A stretch of 64,000 nt of DNA from Variovorax sp. YR216 (GTDB lineage: Bacteria; Pseudomonadota; Gammaproteobacteria; Burkholderiales; Burkholderiaceae_C): positions 558,001 through 622,000 of the forward strand of contig NZ_FNRO01000002.1 in NCBI RefSeq assembly GCF_900107745.1, written 5' to 3'. Positions 37,611-46,491 of this stretch are shown piece after piece. The notes under the pieces are model-generated. The model had not been told where the DNA came from. It made no database searches and saw nothing but the letters and a program-made list of their open reading frames with translations. Every line of letters begins with the position of its first letter. The first letter of the stretch is position 1. Position numbers and translations under genes: made by a program.

Positions 37611-37640
37611 GCGCCGACCCTCGGGTCGGCGCTTTTTTTT
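37611..37640 (+). terminator. Intrinsic terminator after tRNA-His
   Basis: Nine-pair stem GCGCCGACC/GGTCGGCGC with CTCG loop followed by eight T residues. It ends the tRNA-His transcript. Confidence 0.95.
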
Positions 37641-37710
37641 GTGCGCCTCGTTTGCTGCAATTCGAATTTCAATTAGAATTTTTGCTTTCCAATTCGGAGG
37701 ATTCGCACCG

Positions 37711-38049
37711 ATGGCCTCAACCCTTGCCGACATCAATTCCCAGATCAAGAAGCACGACGAGCAGATTGCGCAATTGCGCAAGCAAGCCGAAGAGCTCAGA
37801 AATCAAGAACGGGCTGGCGTGATCGAGGAAGTGCGCAAGAAGATCGCCGAATACGGTTTGACGGCCTCCGATCTGAAACTCGCAGTGCGCGGCGGCAGAA
37901 GGAGCGTGGTCGCGGCACCGGCAAAGGCGGCTGCAAAGTACCGCAGCCCGACCGGAGAAACCTGGTCTGGCGGCCGCGGTCGCAAGCCGCGCTGGGTGAC
38001 GGAGGCGTTGGCTGCGGGCAAATCGCTGTCCGATTTCGAAATCAAGTAA
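37711..38049 (+). CDS. H-NS-like nucleoid-associated protein
   Basis: 112 residues. The N-terminal half is a coiled-coil oligomerisation domain (about residues 5-45, IKKHDEQIAQLRKQAEELRN). The C-terminal DNA-binding domain has YRSPTGETWSGGRGRKPRWV, with the GRGRKPRW hook that reads the minor groove of AT-rich DNA. This is the betaproteobacterial H-NS (Bv3F/MvaT-independent) type, which silences horizontally acquired AT-rich genes. GGAGG at 37696-37700 decides ATG 37711. An AT-rich patch at 37658-37695 just upstream could allow autoregulation. It has its own promoter region and terminator. Confidence 0.92.
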   Translation: MASTLADINSQIKKHDEQIAQLRKQAEELRNQERAGVIEEVRKKIAEYGLTASDLKLAVRGGRRSVVAAPAKAAAKYRSPTGETWSGGRGRKPRWVTEALAAGKSLSDFEIK

Positions 38050-38065
38050 GCCTTGCGCTTGAGCT

Positions 38066-38093
38066 AAAAAGCCCGCGATTCGCGGGCTTTTTT
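38066..38093 (+). terminator. Intrinsic terminator after the H-NS-like gene
   Basis: Stem GCCCGCG/CGCGGGC with three-base loop, flanked by A-run and T-run. The symmetry means it can also serve the convergent quinone oxidoreductase gene ending at 38115. Confidence 0.92.
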
Positions 38094-38114
38094 ATTGGTT
38101 TGCCGTGTGACGCG

Positions 38115-39101
38115 TCAGTTGACGAGGACCAGCTTGCCCTTCACGCCGCGCGAGCCCATGTGTGCGTAGGCGGCCTTGAGGTCCGCCATGGGCATGGTGC
38201 TGTCGATCACCGGCTTGATCTTGCCCTGGCCGTACCATTTGGCCAATTCGGCCATCATCTGTGCATTGGCCTTGGGTTCGCGCTTGGCGAAATCTCCCCA
38301 GAACACGCCGACCAGCGACGCGCCCTTGAGAAGGGCCAAATTCAGCGGCAGCGAGGGAATGGGGCCAGCGGCGAAACCGACGACCAGATAGCGGCCACGC
38401 CACGCGATCGACCGGAATGCGGGCTCGGCGAATTCGCCGCCCACCGGGTCGTATATGACATCCGGTCCTTTGCCATCGCTCGCAGCCTTGACCGCGTCGC
38501 GGAATGCATTGGGAAGACCGTGCGTCGTGTAGTTGATCGTCGCATCCGCACCAATGGACCGGCAAAGTTCGCATTTCTCGTCTGTGGAGGCCGCGGCAAT
38601 CACCTTGGCGCCCGCCGCTTTTGCAATCTGAATTGCGGCCGTGCCGACGCCGCCAGCCGCGCCGAGAACCAGGACGGTTTCACCCGCCTTCAATTGGGCG
38701 CGATCCATCAGTGCGTGCCACGACGTCGCGTAAATCATGATGAATGCGGCCGCGTCGACATAGCCAAATCCATCGGGCAAGGGCATGCACAAGGCGGCCG
38801 GTGCGAGCGTGTGCGTTCCGAACCCGCCGGTGCCGGAAAGACATGCGACGTTCTGGCCCACGCGCAGGTCCTTGACACCTTCTCCGACCGCAGCGATCAC
38901 GCCGGCATATTCGGACCCCGGCACGAAAGGCAGCGGGGGCTTGATCTGGTATTTGTTCTGAACGATCAGAAGGTCGGGAAAGTTCAGGCTGGCGGCCTTG
39001 ATTTCGATCAGGACCTGACCCGGGCCGGGCTGGGGCGTCGGCAGTTCTTTCCATGTCAGCGCGTCGACGCCGACGGGGTTTTCGCAGAGCCATGCATGCA
39101 T
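38115..39101 (-). CDS. Zinc-free NADPH:quinone oxidoreductase, MDR family
   Basis: 328 residues. The GroES-like N-domain contains VLIEIKAASLNFPDLLIVQN and PFVPGSEYAGVIAAVG, the Asn-Phe-Pro-Asp form used by quinone oxidoreductases lacking catalytic zinc. The Rossmann part has VLGAAGGVGTAAIQIAKAAG, binding NADPH. Homologues reduce quinones or act as enoyl reductases; the exact substrate is unknown. AGGAG upstream of ATG 39101 supports the start; a much longer frame upstream is unsupported. It is divergent from surE with a 127-bp spacer. Confidence 0.88.
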   Translation of the reverse strand: MHAWLCENPVGVDALTWKELPTPQPGPGQVLIEIKAASLNFPDLLIVQNKYQIKPPLPFVPGSEYAGVIAAVGEGVKDLRVGQNVACLSGTGGFGTHTLAPAALCMPLPDGFGYVDAAAFIMIYATSWHALMDRAQLKAGETVLVLGAAGGVGTAAIQIAKAAGAKVIAAASTDEKCELCRSIGADATINYTTHGLPNAFRDAVKAASDGKGPDVIYDPVGGEFAEPAFRSIAWRGRYLVVGFAAGPIPSLPLNLALLKGASLVGVFWGDFAKREPKANAQMMAELAKWYGQGKIKPVIDSTMPMADLKAAYAHMGSRGVKGKLVLVN

Positions 39102-39228
39102 GCTCGTGTCTCCTGTAGATAGGACAGTGATGATTGAGAGTGCGGGGCATGATAGGCCTCGGCCGATGACGGCGTTGTCCCAGTCGTGACGCACCTGCCG
39201 CCTACAATCTTGCGGACTCCCAGACGCC

Positions 39229-39993
39229 ATGAAGATACTTATTTCAAACGACGACGGTTATCAGGCCCCAGGCATCGTGGCGCTGCACGATGCGTTGAAG
39301 GATGTGGCCGACGTCGAGGTGGTCGCGCCCGAGCACAACAACAGCGCGAAGTCCAACGCGCTGACGCTGGCGGCGCCGCTGTATGTGCATGCTGCGCACA
39401 ACGGCTTCAGGTACGTGACCGGAACGCCCGCCGACTGCGTGCACATCGCTTTGAAGGGCTTGCTCGACTACAAGCCCGACCTTGTGGTCTCGGGCATCAA
39501 CAACGGCGCCAACATGGGCGACGACACGATCTACTCGGGAACAGTCGGCGCAGCGATGGAGGCCTATCTGTTCGGTATCCCGGCCATTGCCTTTTCCCAG
39601 ATCGAAAAGGGTTGGGCGCATATCGATGCAGCCGCGAGCGCTGCGAGAAGACTTGTCCAGCAGATCGAGCGCGAGAAGATGATCGGAGGCCCTGCCTTCC
39701 TGCTCAACGTCAACATCCCCAATCGGCCGTTCGAAGAACTGAAGCCGGTGAAGGTGTGCCGTCTCGGCCGTCGTCATGCGGCCGAAAAGGTGATCACTCA
39801 GGACAGCCCGCGTGGCGAGACCATGTACTGGATTGCCGGCGCCGGCGGTGCCAAGGACAGCGGCGAGGGCACCGATTTCCATGCGACCGCAGCGGGCCAT
39901 GTTGCACTGACCCCACTGCAGATCGACCTGACCGACCACGCCCATCTCGGCCACTGGCGAGACACGGTGGCTCGGCTCGGCGAGTCTCTCTGA
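39229..39993 (+). CDS. surE: 5'/3'-nucleotidase SurE
   Basis: 254-residue metal-dependent phosphatase acting on nucleoside 5'- and 3'-monophosphates and short polyphosphate. Metal ligands D8 and D9 (SNDDG), S39 (HNNSAKSN) and an Asn in SGINNGAN near 91-92 are intact. First gene of the stationary-phase cluster surE-pcm-nlpD-rpoS, the order long known in gamma- and betaproteobacteria. It is separated from pcm by a single base. ATG 39229 gives the invariant MKILISNDDG start. Confidence 0.96.
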   Translation: MKILISNDDGYQAPGIVALHDALKDVADVEVVAPEHNNSAKSNALTLAAPLYVHAAHNGFRYVTGTPADCVHIALKGLLDYKPDLVVSGINNGANMGDDTIYSGTVGAAMEAYLFGIPAIAFSQIEKGWAHIDAAASAARRLVQQIEREKMIGGPAFLLNVNIPNRPFEELKPVKVCRLGRRHAAEKVITQDSPRGETMYWIAGAGGAKDSGEGTDFHATAAGHVALTPLQIDLTDHAHLGHWRDTVARLGESL

Positions 39994-39994
39994 T

Positions 39995-40768
39995 ATGGCA
40001 GGCCAACGTCCCGGATTTCCGGCGCGGCTGACGACCGGGGCGCCTGCGACAGTTCGCGGACGGACTCCCGCCCCGCCTCCGAGACCCACGGTGCATGCGA
40101 CACCGTCGATGGCATCGGAAGCCGTGCGCACCCGCATGGTGCAGCGTCTTGCTCGGCAAGGCATCGCCGATGCGCGTGTGCTGCGTGCAATGGGTACTGT
40201 CGAGAGACATATGTTTGTCGATAGTGCGCTGGTCAATCAGGCGTACGAAGACACCAGCCTGCCGATCGGACTGGGCCAGACCATCTCCAAGCCCAATGTC
40301 GTGGCGCGCATGATCGAGTTGCTGCTCGGTGCGCCCTCGCTGGCGAACAAACCGGCTGATCGACTGGGCCGCGTCCTCGAGATCGGCACGGGTTGCGGCT
40401 ACCAGGCCGCGGTACTGAGTCATGTGGCAACCGAGGTCTATAGCATCGAGCGTCTGCGCGGTCTTCACGAACGCGCGCGCGCGAACCTGCGGCCGTTTCG
40501 TCTCGCGACCGTTCACCTCTTGCTGGGGGATGGCATGGTGGGTTATGCCAAGGGTGCACCGTATGCCGGCATCATCGCTGCGGCTGGCGGGGAAGCGGTG
40601 CCAGAGGCATGGATTGCGCAGCTTGCCGTGGGTGGCCGCATCGTCGCGCCGACCCAGTCATCGACAGGTGGACAAGCCCTCGTCGTCATCGACAAAACCG
40701 CACGTGGGACAGAGCGCCGCGTTCTTGAGGCGGTTCACTTTGTCCCCCTAAAATCGGGAATTGCTTGA
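39995..40768 (+). CDS. pcm: Protein-L-isoaspartate O-methyltransferase Pcm
   Basis: 257 residues. SAM-dependent methyltransferase that repairs isoaspartyl residues in aged proteins. The SAM loop [18 protein letters not shown] and the upstream [18 protein letters not shown] substrate motif are typical. Against the 208-residue E. coli enzyme it carries an N-terminal extension of about 40 residues, rich in Pro and Arg, as in other Burkholderiales; whether translation really starts at ATG 39995 or at a later ATG (40109) is not settled. It sits between surE and nlpD, whose ATG lies 11 bp after its stop. Confidence 0.94.
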   Translation: MAGQRPGFPARLTTGAPATVRGRTPAPPPRPTVHATPSMASEAVRTRMVQRLARQGIADARVLRAMGTVERHMFVDSALVNQAYEDTSLPIGLGQTISKPNVVARMIELLLGAPSLANKPADRLGRVLEIGTGCGYQAAVLSHVATEVYSIERLRGLHERARANLRPFRLATVHLLLGDGMVGYAKGAPYAGIIAAAGGEAVPEAWIAQLAVGGRIVAPTQSSTGGQALVVIDKTARGTERRVLEAVHFVPLKSGIA

Positions 40769-40779
40769 AGGAAGAACAC

Positions 40780-41733
40780 ATGCAGGGTATTGGCAATCGG
40801 GGCTGGCTTGCCGGCATGACGCTGGCAGTTGCGCTCGTGATTGTGGGATGTTCGACGCCGAGCGGACCAGTGCCTGTCGAGGATCGCGGTGCGATGACGC
40901 GCGCGCCGGCTACAGGTGCGACGAGCGCGCAGCCTGGGATCGGGGTTCCGCCGATCACCACCGATCCGTCGGGCAAGCCGCTGCCTGGCATCGAGAACTA
41001 CGGCAAGCCCGGCTACTACGCGGTGCGCCCCGGCGACACGATTCGCCGTATCGGCGCGGAGACGGGTCAGAGCTGGCAGAACATCGCGAAGTGGAACAAC
41101 CTCGACAATCCTGACCTCATCGAAGTGGGGCAGGTTTTGCGCGTGATCCCGCCTGTAGGTGCGGCCGCGGCGACGACATCGGCGCCGCCAGTCGCGTCGA
41201 CCACAGATGCATCGGGCAATCGAGCAGCGACGCAACCGATCGTCGCGCCCGCCACGGCTGCAGCGGCCGCGTCGTCGGCCAATGCAACAACCAACGGCGC
41301 CGCCAAGCCACCCATGCCGGTGACCGCATCGCCCACGCCACCCGCAGCGGCGGCATCGGGTGACGAAGACGTGGGTTGGATCTGGCCCGCGCAAGGCACC
41401 TTGATCGCAGGCTTCGACGAGGCCAAGAACAAGGGTCTCGACATCAGCGGCAAGGCCGGTGATTCGGTTCTCGCGGCTGCTGACGGCCGCGTGGTCTATG
41501 CGGGTGCGGGTTTGAGGGGCTACGGCAATCTCATCATCCTGAAGCACAACAACACCTATCTGACCGCTTACGCGCACAACCGAACGCTGCTCGTCAAGGA
41601 AGACCAGTCCGTGCAAAAGGGACAGAAGATTGCCGAGATGGGCAACAGCGACGCTGATCGCGTCAAGCTGCACTTCGAAATCCGCCGACAGGGCAAGCCG
41701 GTCGATCCGGCGCGGTACCTGCCGCCACGCTGA
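40780..41733 (+). CDS. nlpD: NlpD-like lipoprotein with LysM and degenerate M23 domain
   Basis: 317 residues. A lipoprotein signal ends at C24 (VIVGCSTP), a LysM domain at about 72-118 ([18 protein letters not shown]) binds peptidoglycan, an Ala/Thr/Pro linker follows, and the C-terminus is a LytM/M23 domain. The M23 zinc ligands are altered: NKGLD replaces the HxxxD site and KLHFEIR lacks the first His of HxH, so it should be inactive as an endopeptidase. This is the state of E. coli NlpD, which activates the amidase AmiC at the septum. GAAGGAAG places the start at 40780. rpoS follows after 6 bp. Confidence 0.93.
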   Translation: MQGIGNRGWLAGMTLAVALVIVGCSTPSGPVPVEDRGAMTRAPATGATSAQPGIGVPPITTDPSGKPLPGIENYGKPGYYAVRPGDTIRRIGAETGQSWQNIAKWNNLDNPDLIEVGQVLRVIPPVGAAAATTSAPPVASTTDASGNRAATQPIVAPATAAAAASSANATTNGAAKPPMPVTASPTPPAAAASGDEDVGWIWPAQGTLIAGFDEAKNKGLDISGKAGDSVLAAADGRVVYAGAGLRGYGNLIILKHNNTYLTAYAHNRTLLVKEDQSVQKGQKIAEMGNSDADRVKLHFEIRRQGKPVDPARYLPPR

Positions 41734-41739
41734 CGTGCC

Positions 41740-42771
41740 ATGGCCAGCGCCCGCCCTTATCGCACTCCGGTCGTGCGGCGAGCGGCGGGCAACGGCGGGA
41801 CATCGGTGCATGCTGGCGAATCCGGAAACACGAACGCCCACGATCCGATCGATGGCATCCCGGGCGAAGGTCGCGACGAGAAGCTGCGCAGCGGCGCCGC
41901 TGTCGACCTGTCGGGCGAGAGCGGCGATTCGTTGACGCTCTATCTGCGCGAGATTCGCCGGACCGAGCTGTTCACCCCCGAGGAAGAGTATCGAACGGCG
42001 TGCGCCGCGCGGGAGGGGGATTTCGCCGCCCGCCAATCGATGATCGAGCACAACCTTCGTCTCGTGGTGAACATTGCCAAAGGCTATCTCGGTCGCGGCG
42101 TGCCGATGGCGGATCTGATCGAGGAAGGCAATCTCGGGCTGATGCATGCGATCAACAAGTTCGAGCCCGAGCGGGGGTTCCGCTTTTCGACCTATGCGAC
42201 CTGGTGGATCCGGCAATCGATCGAGCGCGCCGCGATGATGCAGGCGCGTGCGATTCGCCTGCCGGTTCATGTGGTGCGCGAGCTGCAACAGGTGATGCGC
42301 GCACGCCGAACGCTGGAGGGCGACCCCGAGTTCCTTGCCCTTCGGCCTGATGGCATTCGCGTCGAGGATGTCGCCGCGCTGCTTGGCCGCGGGATCCAGG
42401 AGGTGGCCGATCTCCTCGCGCTCGCCGAAGCACCCCGGTCGCTGGATGCAGGCAGTGATCGTGGTGAAGACAGCTTCACCCTTGCCGACACTGTGGCGTC
42501 GGACGATGAGGGGGGTGATCCCACCGGCGTCACTCAAACGCATGAAGTCGAGCGGCTTCTCGATCAATGGATCCGCGTCCTCACCGAGCGCGAGCGTGAA
42601 GTTCTCGAAGGCCGCTACGGCTTGCATGACCGCGATCCCGAAACGCTCGAGGTGTTGAGTGTTCGTCTCGGTCTGACGCGGGAGCGTGTAAGGCAGATTC
42701 AGAACGAAGCGCTCGCCAAGATGCGGCGTCAACTGGCACGTGCTGGCGTACAGCGCGACGCGCTTCTTTGA
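41740..42771 (+). CDS. rpoS: RNA polymerase sigma factor RpoS
   Basis: 343-residue stationary-phase/general-stress sigma factor. Region 1.2 [20 protein letters not shown], region 2 [20 protein letters not shown] and region 4 [21 protein letters not shown] are clear. The 65-residue N-terminal tail is variable. Assignment rests on both sequence and the conserved surE-pcm-nlpD-rpoS order. In E. coli the main rpoS promoter lies inside nlpD; the same may hold here but was not located. ATG 41740 lies 6 bp after the nlpD stop. Confidence 0.95.
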   Translation: MASARPYRTPVVRRAAGNGGTSVHAGESGNTNAHDPIDGIPGEGRDEKLRSGAAVDLSGESGDSLTLYLREIRRTELFTPEEEYRTACAAREGDFAARQSMIEHNLRLVVNIAKGYLGRGVPMADLIEEGNLGLMHAINKFEPERGFRFSTYATWWIRQSIERAAMMQARAIRLPVHVVRELQQVMRARRTLEGDPEFLALRPDGIRVEDVAALLGRGIQEVADLLALAEAPRSLDAGSDRGEDSFTLADTVASDDEGGDPTGVTQTHEVERLLDQWIRVLTEREREVLEGRYGLHDRDPETLEVLSVRLGLTRERVRQIQNEALAKMRRQLARAGVQRDALL

Positions 42772-42809
42772 GCTCGGGGGGCAAAGCCGCTGCCTGAGAC
42801 AATCGGGGC

Positions 42810-44243
42810 ATGACGGATTCGAAAGTGAAGAACGAGGAGCAGCAGCGCTCCAACGATGAATGGCTGCAGGTTGAATCGCTCGACCTCGATGCGCAAGGCG
42901 TGGCGCACAAGGCCAACGGCATGGTTGTGTTCATCGAAGGTGCATTGCCCTTCGAGCAGGTGCAGCTCAATGTGCATCGCAAGAAAAACAATTGGGAGCA
43001 GGGCACGGTCACGAAGATCGGCCGTGAGTCCTCCCAGCGCGTGCGGCCCGGCTGCCCGCACTTCGGACTGCATGCCGGCGCCTGCGGTGGCTGCAAGATG
43101 CAGCACCTCGATGCCGCCGCGCAAGTCGCCGTGAAGCAGCGTGCGCTGGAAGACAACCTCTGGCACTTGGGCAAGGTCCGGCCTGAAAACATCCTGCGCC
43201 CGCTCGAGGGGCCCGCGTGGCACTACCGCTATCGCGCGCGCCTTTCGGTGCGGCACGTGATCAAGAAGGGCACGGTGCTCATCGGGTTCCATGAGCGCAA
43301 GAGCCGCTATCTGGCGGACATGAAGGTGTGCCCCGTGTTGCCGCGGCAGGTCAGCGACATGCTGATGCCGCTGCGCGACCTGATCGGCTCACTGGATGCG
43401 CGTGATACGTGTCCGCAGATCGAGCTTGCCTGCGGAGATGCGTCGGAAGGTCTTGGGCTGGGCGTGATTGCGCTGGTGCTGAGGCACCTGGATCCCCTGT
43501 CCGGCGCGGACGTCGATCGCCTGAAGGCATTCGCAGCGCAGCACCAGGGCGTGCAATGGTGGCTGCAGGCCAAGGGGCCGGACACCGTCAAGCTGCTCGA
43601 GGAAGGTGGCCCGGCACTGGCCTACGAGTTGCCCGAGTTCGGCGTCAGGATGCCGTTCAAGCCGACGGATTTCACCCAGGTCAATCCGCACATCAATCGG
43701 GTTCTCGTCAGCCGTGCGCTCCGGTTGCTCGACGTTCAACCGCACGAGCGGGTCATCGACTGGTTCTGCGGCCTGGGTAATTTCACGCTGCCGCTGGCAA
43801 GTCGCGCGCGCGAGGTGCTGGGCATTGAAGGCAGCGACACGCTGGTGGCTCGCGCAACAGAGAATTTCGAACGGAACCGTCCCGCCACGGCGGCCCGGCG
43901 CGCACTGGCTGCGACCAGCTTCGTCGCGCGCAATCTCTTCGAGATGACGCCCGAAATGCTCGTCGCTGATGGCGCCGCCGAAAAGTGGCTGGTCGATCCG
44001 CCCCGCGAAGGCGCGTTTGCACTGGCGAAGGCGGTGGCGGACCTGCATCAGCAGCCGGAATTGAGGGCAGGCTGGGTGCCGCCGAAGCGGATCGTCTATG
44101 TGAGCTGCAATCCCTCGACACTGGCCCGCGACGCCGGCCTGCTCGTCCATCAGGCGGGCTATCGATGCGCGTTCGCGGGTGTCGTCAACATGTTCCCCCA
44201 CACCGCACACGTCGAGTCGATCGCGGTCTTCGATCTGGCATGA
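42810..44243 (+). CDS. rlmD: 23S rRNA (uracil-1939-C5)-methyltransferase RlmD
   Basis: 477 residues. An N-terminal TRAM domain (about 15-75) binds RNA. The iron-sulfur ligands are seen in [18 protein letters not shown] and VCPVLP. The methyltransferase part has [12 protein letters not shown] for SAM, a DPPREGA motif and the nucleophile in [12 protein letters not shown]. It methylates U1939 of 23S rRNA (E. coli numbering). About 30 residues longer than E. coli RlmD. It follows rpoS by 38 bp and is closed by a strong terminator directly at its stop. Confidence 0.94.
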   Translation: MTDSKVKNEEQQRSNDEWLQVESLDLDAQGVAHKANGMVVFIEGALPFEQVQLNVHRKKNNWEQGTVTKIGRESSQRVRPGCPHFGLHAGACGGCKMQHLDAAAQVAVKQRALEDNLWHLGKVRPENILRPLEGPAWHYRYRARLSVRHVIKKGTVLIGFHERKSRYLADMKVCPVLPRQVSDMLMPLRDLIGSLDARDTCPQIELACGDASEGLGLGVIALVLRHLDPLSGADVDRLKAFAAQHQGVQWWLQAKGPDTVKLLEEGGPALAYELPEFGVRMPFKPTDFTQVNPHINRVLVSRALRLLDVQPHERVIDWFCGLGNFTLPLASRAREVLGIEGSDTLVARATENFERNRPATAARRALAATSFVARNLFEMTPEMLVADGAAEKWLVDPPREGAFALAKAVADLHQQPELRAGWVPPKRIVYVSCNPSTLARDAGLLVHQAGYRCAFAGVVNMFPHTAHVESIAVFDLA

Positions 44244-44271
44244 AAAAAGGGTCCGTCAGGACCCTTTTTTT
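44243..44271 (+). terminator. Bidirectional terminator between rlmD and the BI-1 gene
   Basis: Stem AAAAAAGGGTCC/GGACCCTTTTTT with loop GTCA begins at the last base of the rlmD stop codon. A- and T-runs on both sides allow it to end the convergent BI-1-like gene (stop at 44297) as well. Confidence 0.93.
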
Positions 44272-44296
44272 CGCAAGGCGAGTCGCTGCTTTGACG

Positions 44297-44998
44297 TCAG
44301 TCGCGCTCGCCGCCCAGGATACCCAGCAGGGCCAGGAGGCTCTGGAAGACGTTGAACAGGTCAAGATAGAGCGCCAGGGTAGCGCTGATGTAATTGGTTT
44401 CGCCGCCGTCGATGATCTGCTTGAGGTCGGACAGCATGTACGCGGAGAAGATGCCGATCGCAGCGACCGAAATGGCGAGCATGCCGGCGGTCGAGCCGAT
44501 GAAGACATTGATGATCGCGCCGATCATCAGCACCATCGCGCCGACGAACAGCCACTTGGACATGCCCGACAGGTCGCGCTTGACAACCGTTGCGAGCGAG
44601 GCCATCACGAAGAACACGCCGGCCGTGCCGCCGAACGCGGTCATGACGAGCTCGGGGCCGTTCTTGAACCCCAGCACCATCGCGATCAGGCGCGAGAGCA
44701 TCAGGCCCATGAAGAAGGTGAAGCCCAGGAGGACGGGTACGCCGGCGCCGGAATTCTTGGTCTTCTCGATCGCGAAGATGAATCCATACGCGCCAACGAG
44801 GAACACGATCAAGCCAAGGCCGCCGGTGAGCGAGCGGGTGATGCCGGTGGCCACCCCGAGCCATGCGCCGAGGACCGTCGGCAGCAGACTCAAAGCGAGC
44901 AGCCAGTAGGTGTTGCGCAGGACGCGATGACGCTCTGCCTGAGGCAGTGTCTGGCCGTAGCCGACGGAGGTGGCGAGTGTGTTGACAGGGTCGTTCAT
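44297..44998 (-). CDS. Bax inhibitor-1/YccA family membrane protein
   Basis: 233 residues with seven hydrophobic helices, the BI-1/TMBIM pattern; FIGSTAGMLAISVAAIGIFS and YISATLALYLDLFNVFQSLL near the C-terminus are diagnostic. Bacterial relatives include YccA, which modulates FtsH, and the calcium-leak channel BsYetJ. Inner membrane. GGAG upstream of ATG 44998 decides the start over an ATG 27 bp upstream. Likely monocistronic, sharing the bidirectional terminator with rlmD. Confidence 0.9.
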   Translation of the reverse strand: MNDPVNTLATSVGYGQTLPQAERHRVLRNTYWLLALSLLPTVLGAWLGVATGITRSLTGGLGLIVFLVGAYGFIFAIEKTKNSGAGVPVLLGFTFFMGLMLSRLIAMVLGFKNGPELVMTAFGGTAGVFFVMASLATVVKRDLSGMSKWLFVGAMVLMIGAIINVFIGSTAGMLAISVAAIGIFSAYMLSDLKQIIDGGETNYISATLALYLDLFNVFQSLLALLGILGGERD

Positions 44999-45165
44999 TG
45001 CTGAAACTCCACGAATATGCAGCACTGTTGCAGTTGGGGCGCATTCTAGGACGCGACAAGAGGCGGGAAAAACAAATACCTGAATTGAAACGGACTTAGC
45101 GCGTCCGGGGTTCGACCCTGTGCGAGCGCTATGCTTGCAGGTTGCGCAACTTTTTCGGACGACCC

Positions 45166-45573
45166 ATGAAAACCAAATCTTTCCTCGAACTGGCCGACGT
45201 CAAGGCGATCGCCGCAGCGGCCGAAGCCGAAGCGGTCAAGAACAACTGGGCCGTGACCATCGCGATCGCCGACGACGGCGGCAATTTGCTGTGGCTGCAG
45301 CGGCTCGACGGCGCCGCTGCGCTTTCCTCGCACATCGCGCCGGCCAAGGCCCATACCGCTGCGATGGGACGCCGTGAGAGCAAGACCTACGAGGACATGA
45401 TCAACGGCGGTCGGACGTCCTTCCTCACCGCGCCCGGCGTCCAGGGCCTGCTCGAAGGCGGCGTGCCGATCGTGAAGGATGGACACGTCATCGGTGCCGT
45501 TGGCGTGAGCGGTGTCAAATCCAATGAGGACGCGCAGATCGCGCGAGCCGGGATCGCGGCACTCGGTCTTTGA
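45166..45573 (+). CDS. GlcG/HbpS-family (heme-binding-like) protein
   Basis: 135 residues of the Haem_degrading/GlcG family: DVKAIAAAAEAEAVKNNWAV, IADDGGNLLWLQRLDGA and the glycine-rich end GGVPIVKDGHVIGAVGVSG. HbpS of Streptomyces binds heme and iron and interacts with a sensor kinase; GlcG lies in the glycolate operon of E. coli. No signal peptide is seen here, so it is probably cytoplasmic. An iron/heme link is suggested by the convergent hemP gene and the tonB island nearby but is not proven. ATG 45166 is chosen; ribosome site is weak. Confidence 0.85.
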   Translation: MKTKSFLELADVKAIAAAAEAEAVKNNWAVTIAIADDGGNLLWLQRLDGAAALSSHIAPAKAHTAAMGRRESKTYEDMINGGRTSFLTAPGVQGLLEGGVPIVKDGHVIGAVGVSGVKSNEDAQIARAGIAALGL

Positions 45574-45595
45574 TCGTTCGATCACCTCAAGCAAG

Positions 45596-45621
45596 AACGC
45601 CGACCCTGGGTCGGCGTTTTT
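45596..45621 (+). terminator. Intrinsic terminator after the GlcG/HbpS gene
   Basis: Stem AACGCCGACC/GGTCGGCGTT, three-base loop, then a T-run ending at 45621. It lies 23 bp past the stop codon. Confidence 0.9.
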
Positions 45622-45678
45622 CATTGCTGCGTCATGGTGGAAAAAAGTGCTTGGCTAGTCGGCGAACCGTTGGCTAGC

Positions 45679-45713
45679 AAAAAACGACCCTCGGAGATGG
45701 TCTCCTCGAGTCG
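45679..45713 (-). terminator. Probable terminator after hemP
   Basis: On the minus strand an imperfect 13-base stem (about ten pairs, tightest at TCTCC/GGAGA) is followed by TTTTTT. It lies 37 bp past the hemP stop. Confidence 0.6.
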
Positions 45714-45749
45714 CCCCACGATGAAACTTGCGCGAGGGGCGAGCTGACG

Positions 45750-45965
45750 CTATTTGGTCAGGATCAGCTTGCCGAACTTGGTGGCTTGCAGTCGATAGAG
45801 CGAGCCGTTGTGCATGATGCCGACGGTCTTGTTGCCCTTGAGAAGCTCAGTGCTTTCGACGAGGGGCGCAGGGCGCGCTGCCGACTCACCGGAAGCGCGA
45901 CCGCCGCCGGACTGGTCCAGCGAAGGATGGTTCAGGACGGAAAAGGCATTCGGCGTGGCTTGCAT
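45750..45965 (-). CDS. hemP: Hemin uptake protein HemP/HmuP
   Basis: 71-residue small protein. The C-terminal block STELLKGNKTVGIMHNGSLY followed by RLQATKFGKLILTK is the HemP signature. In Burkholderia and Bradyrhizobium HemP/HmuP is needed for expression of heme receptor genes, acting with Fur/Irr. ATG 45965 is preferred; an upstream ATG lies inside the Fur-like site. A 19-bp Fur-type box is centred 39 bp upstream, so iron repression is very likely. It is the last gene on the minus strand after tonB-exbB-exbD. The heme receptor gene it should control is not in this window. Confidence 0.92.
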   Translation of the reverse strand: MQATPNAFSVLNHPSLDQSGGGRASGESAARPAPLVESTELLKGNKTVGIMHNGSLYRLQATKFGKLILTK

Positions 45966-45994
45966 CTTGAAAATCCCGTTTATCGAAGCGATTT

Positions 45995-46013
45995 GCAAAT
46001 GATAATGATTCGC
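45995..46013 (-). promoter_or_regulatory. Fur box upstream of hemP
   Basis: The 19-bp GCAAATGATAATGATTCGC is close to a palindrome and contains the GATAAT/ATGATT core of proteobacterial Fur sites. It lies 30-48 bp upstream of the hemP ATG in an AT-rich stretch, so it probably overlaps the promoter. Confidence 0.75.
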
Positions 46014-46072
46014 AATAAAAAGTCAATCGCGGCGATAGATTTTTTCGCTGAGCGCGTTCTCTCGGCGTCTCT

Positions 46073-46486
46073 TCACTTCGACTCCGGCTCGGTCACGAAG
46101 CCGATCTTGCGCACGCCGGCTTCCCGAGCCGCCGACATGGCCTGGGCGACACGTTCGTAGCGCACCGCCTTGTCGCCGCGAATGTGCAGTTCGGGCTGAG
46201 GATCCTTCGCGCCTTCTGCGGCCATGCGCGACTTCATTTCGGCATCGTCGATCTTCTGCTCATTCCAGTAATAGCTGCCATCGGCAGCCACCGTGAACAG
46301 AATGTTCTGCGGCTTGGTCTGCTCCGGTTCGCTGCTCGCGCGCGGCAGATCGATGTTCACCGCGTGCTTCATGACCGGCACGGTAATGATGAAGATGATC
46401 AGCAGGACCAGCATGACGTCGACCAGCGGCGTCATGTTGATCTCGTTCATCACTTCATCCGGTTCGTCCTGTGTTCCGAAGGCCAT
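46073..46486 (-). CDS. exbD: ExbD/TolR-type biopolymer transport protein
   Basis: 137 residues with one N-terminal membrane helix (about 22-43). The critical Asp that carries protons is in MTPLVDVMLVLLIIFIITVP. The periplasmic part follows the ExbD/TolR fold and ends in KIGFVTEPESK. It forms the ExbBD motor with the product of the neighbouring gene and energises TonB. ATG 46486 leaves a 5-bp gap after exbB. The short gap and same strand imply co-transcription with exbB and tonB. Clustering with tonB favours ExbD over TolR. Confidence 0.93.
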   Translation of the reverse strand: MAFGTQDEPDEVMNEINMTPLVDVMLVLLIIFIITVPVMKHAVNIDLPRASSEPEQTKPQNILFTVAADGSYYWNEQKIDDAEMKSRMAAEGAKDPQPELHIRGDKAVRYERVAQAMSAAREAGVRKIGFVTEPESK

Positions 46487-46491
46487 GATGA

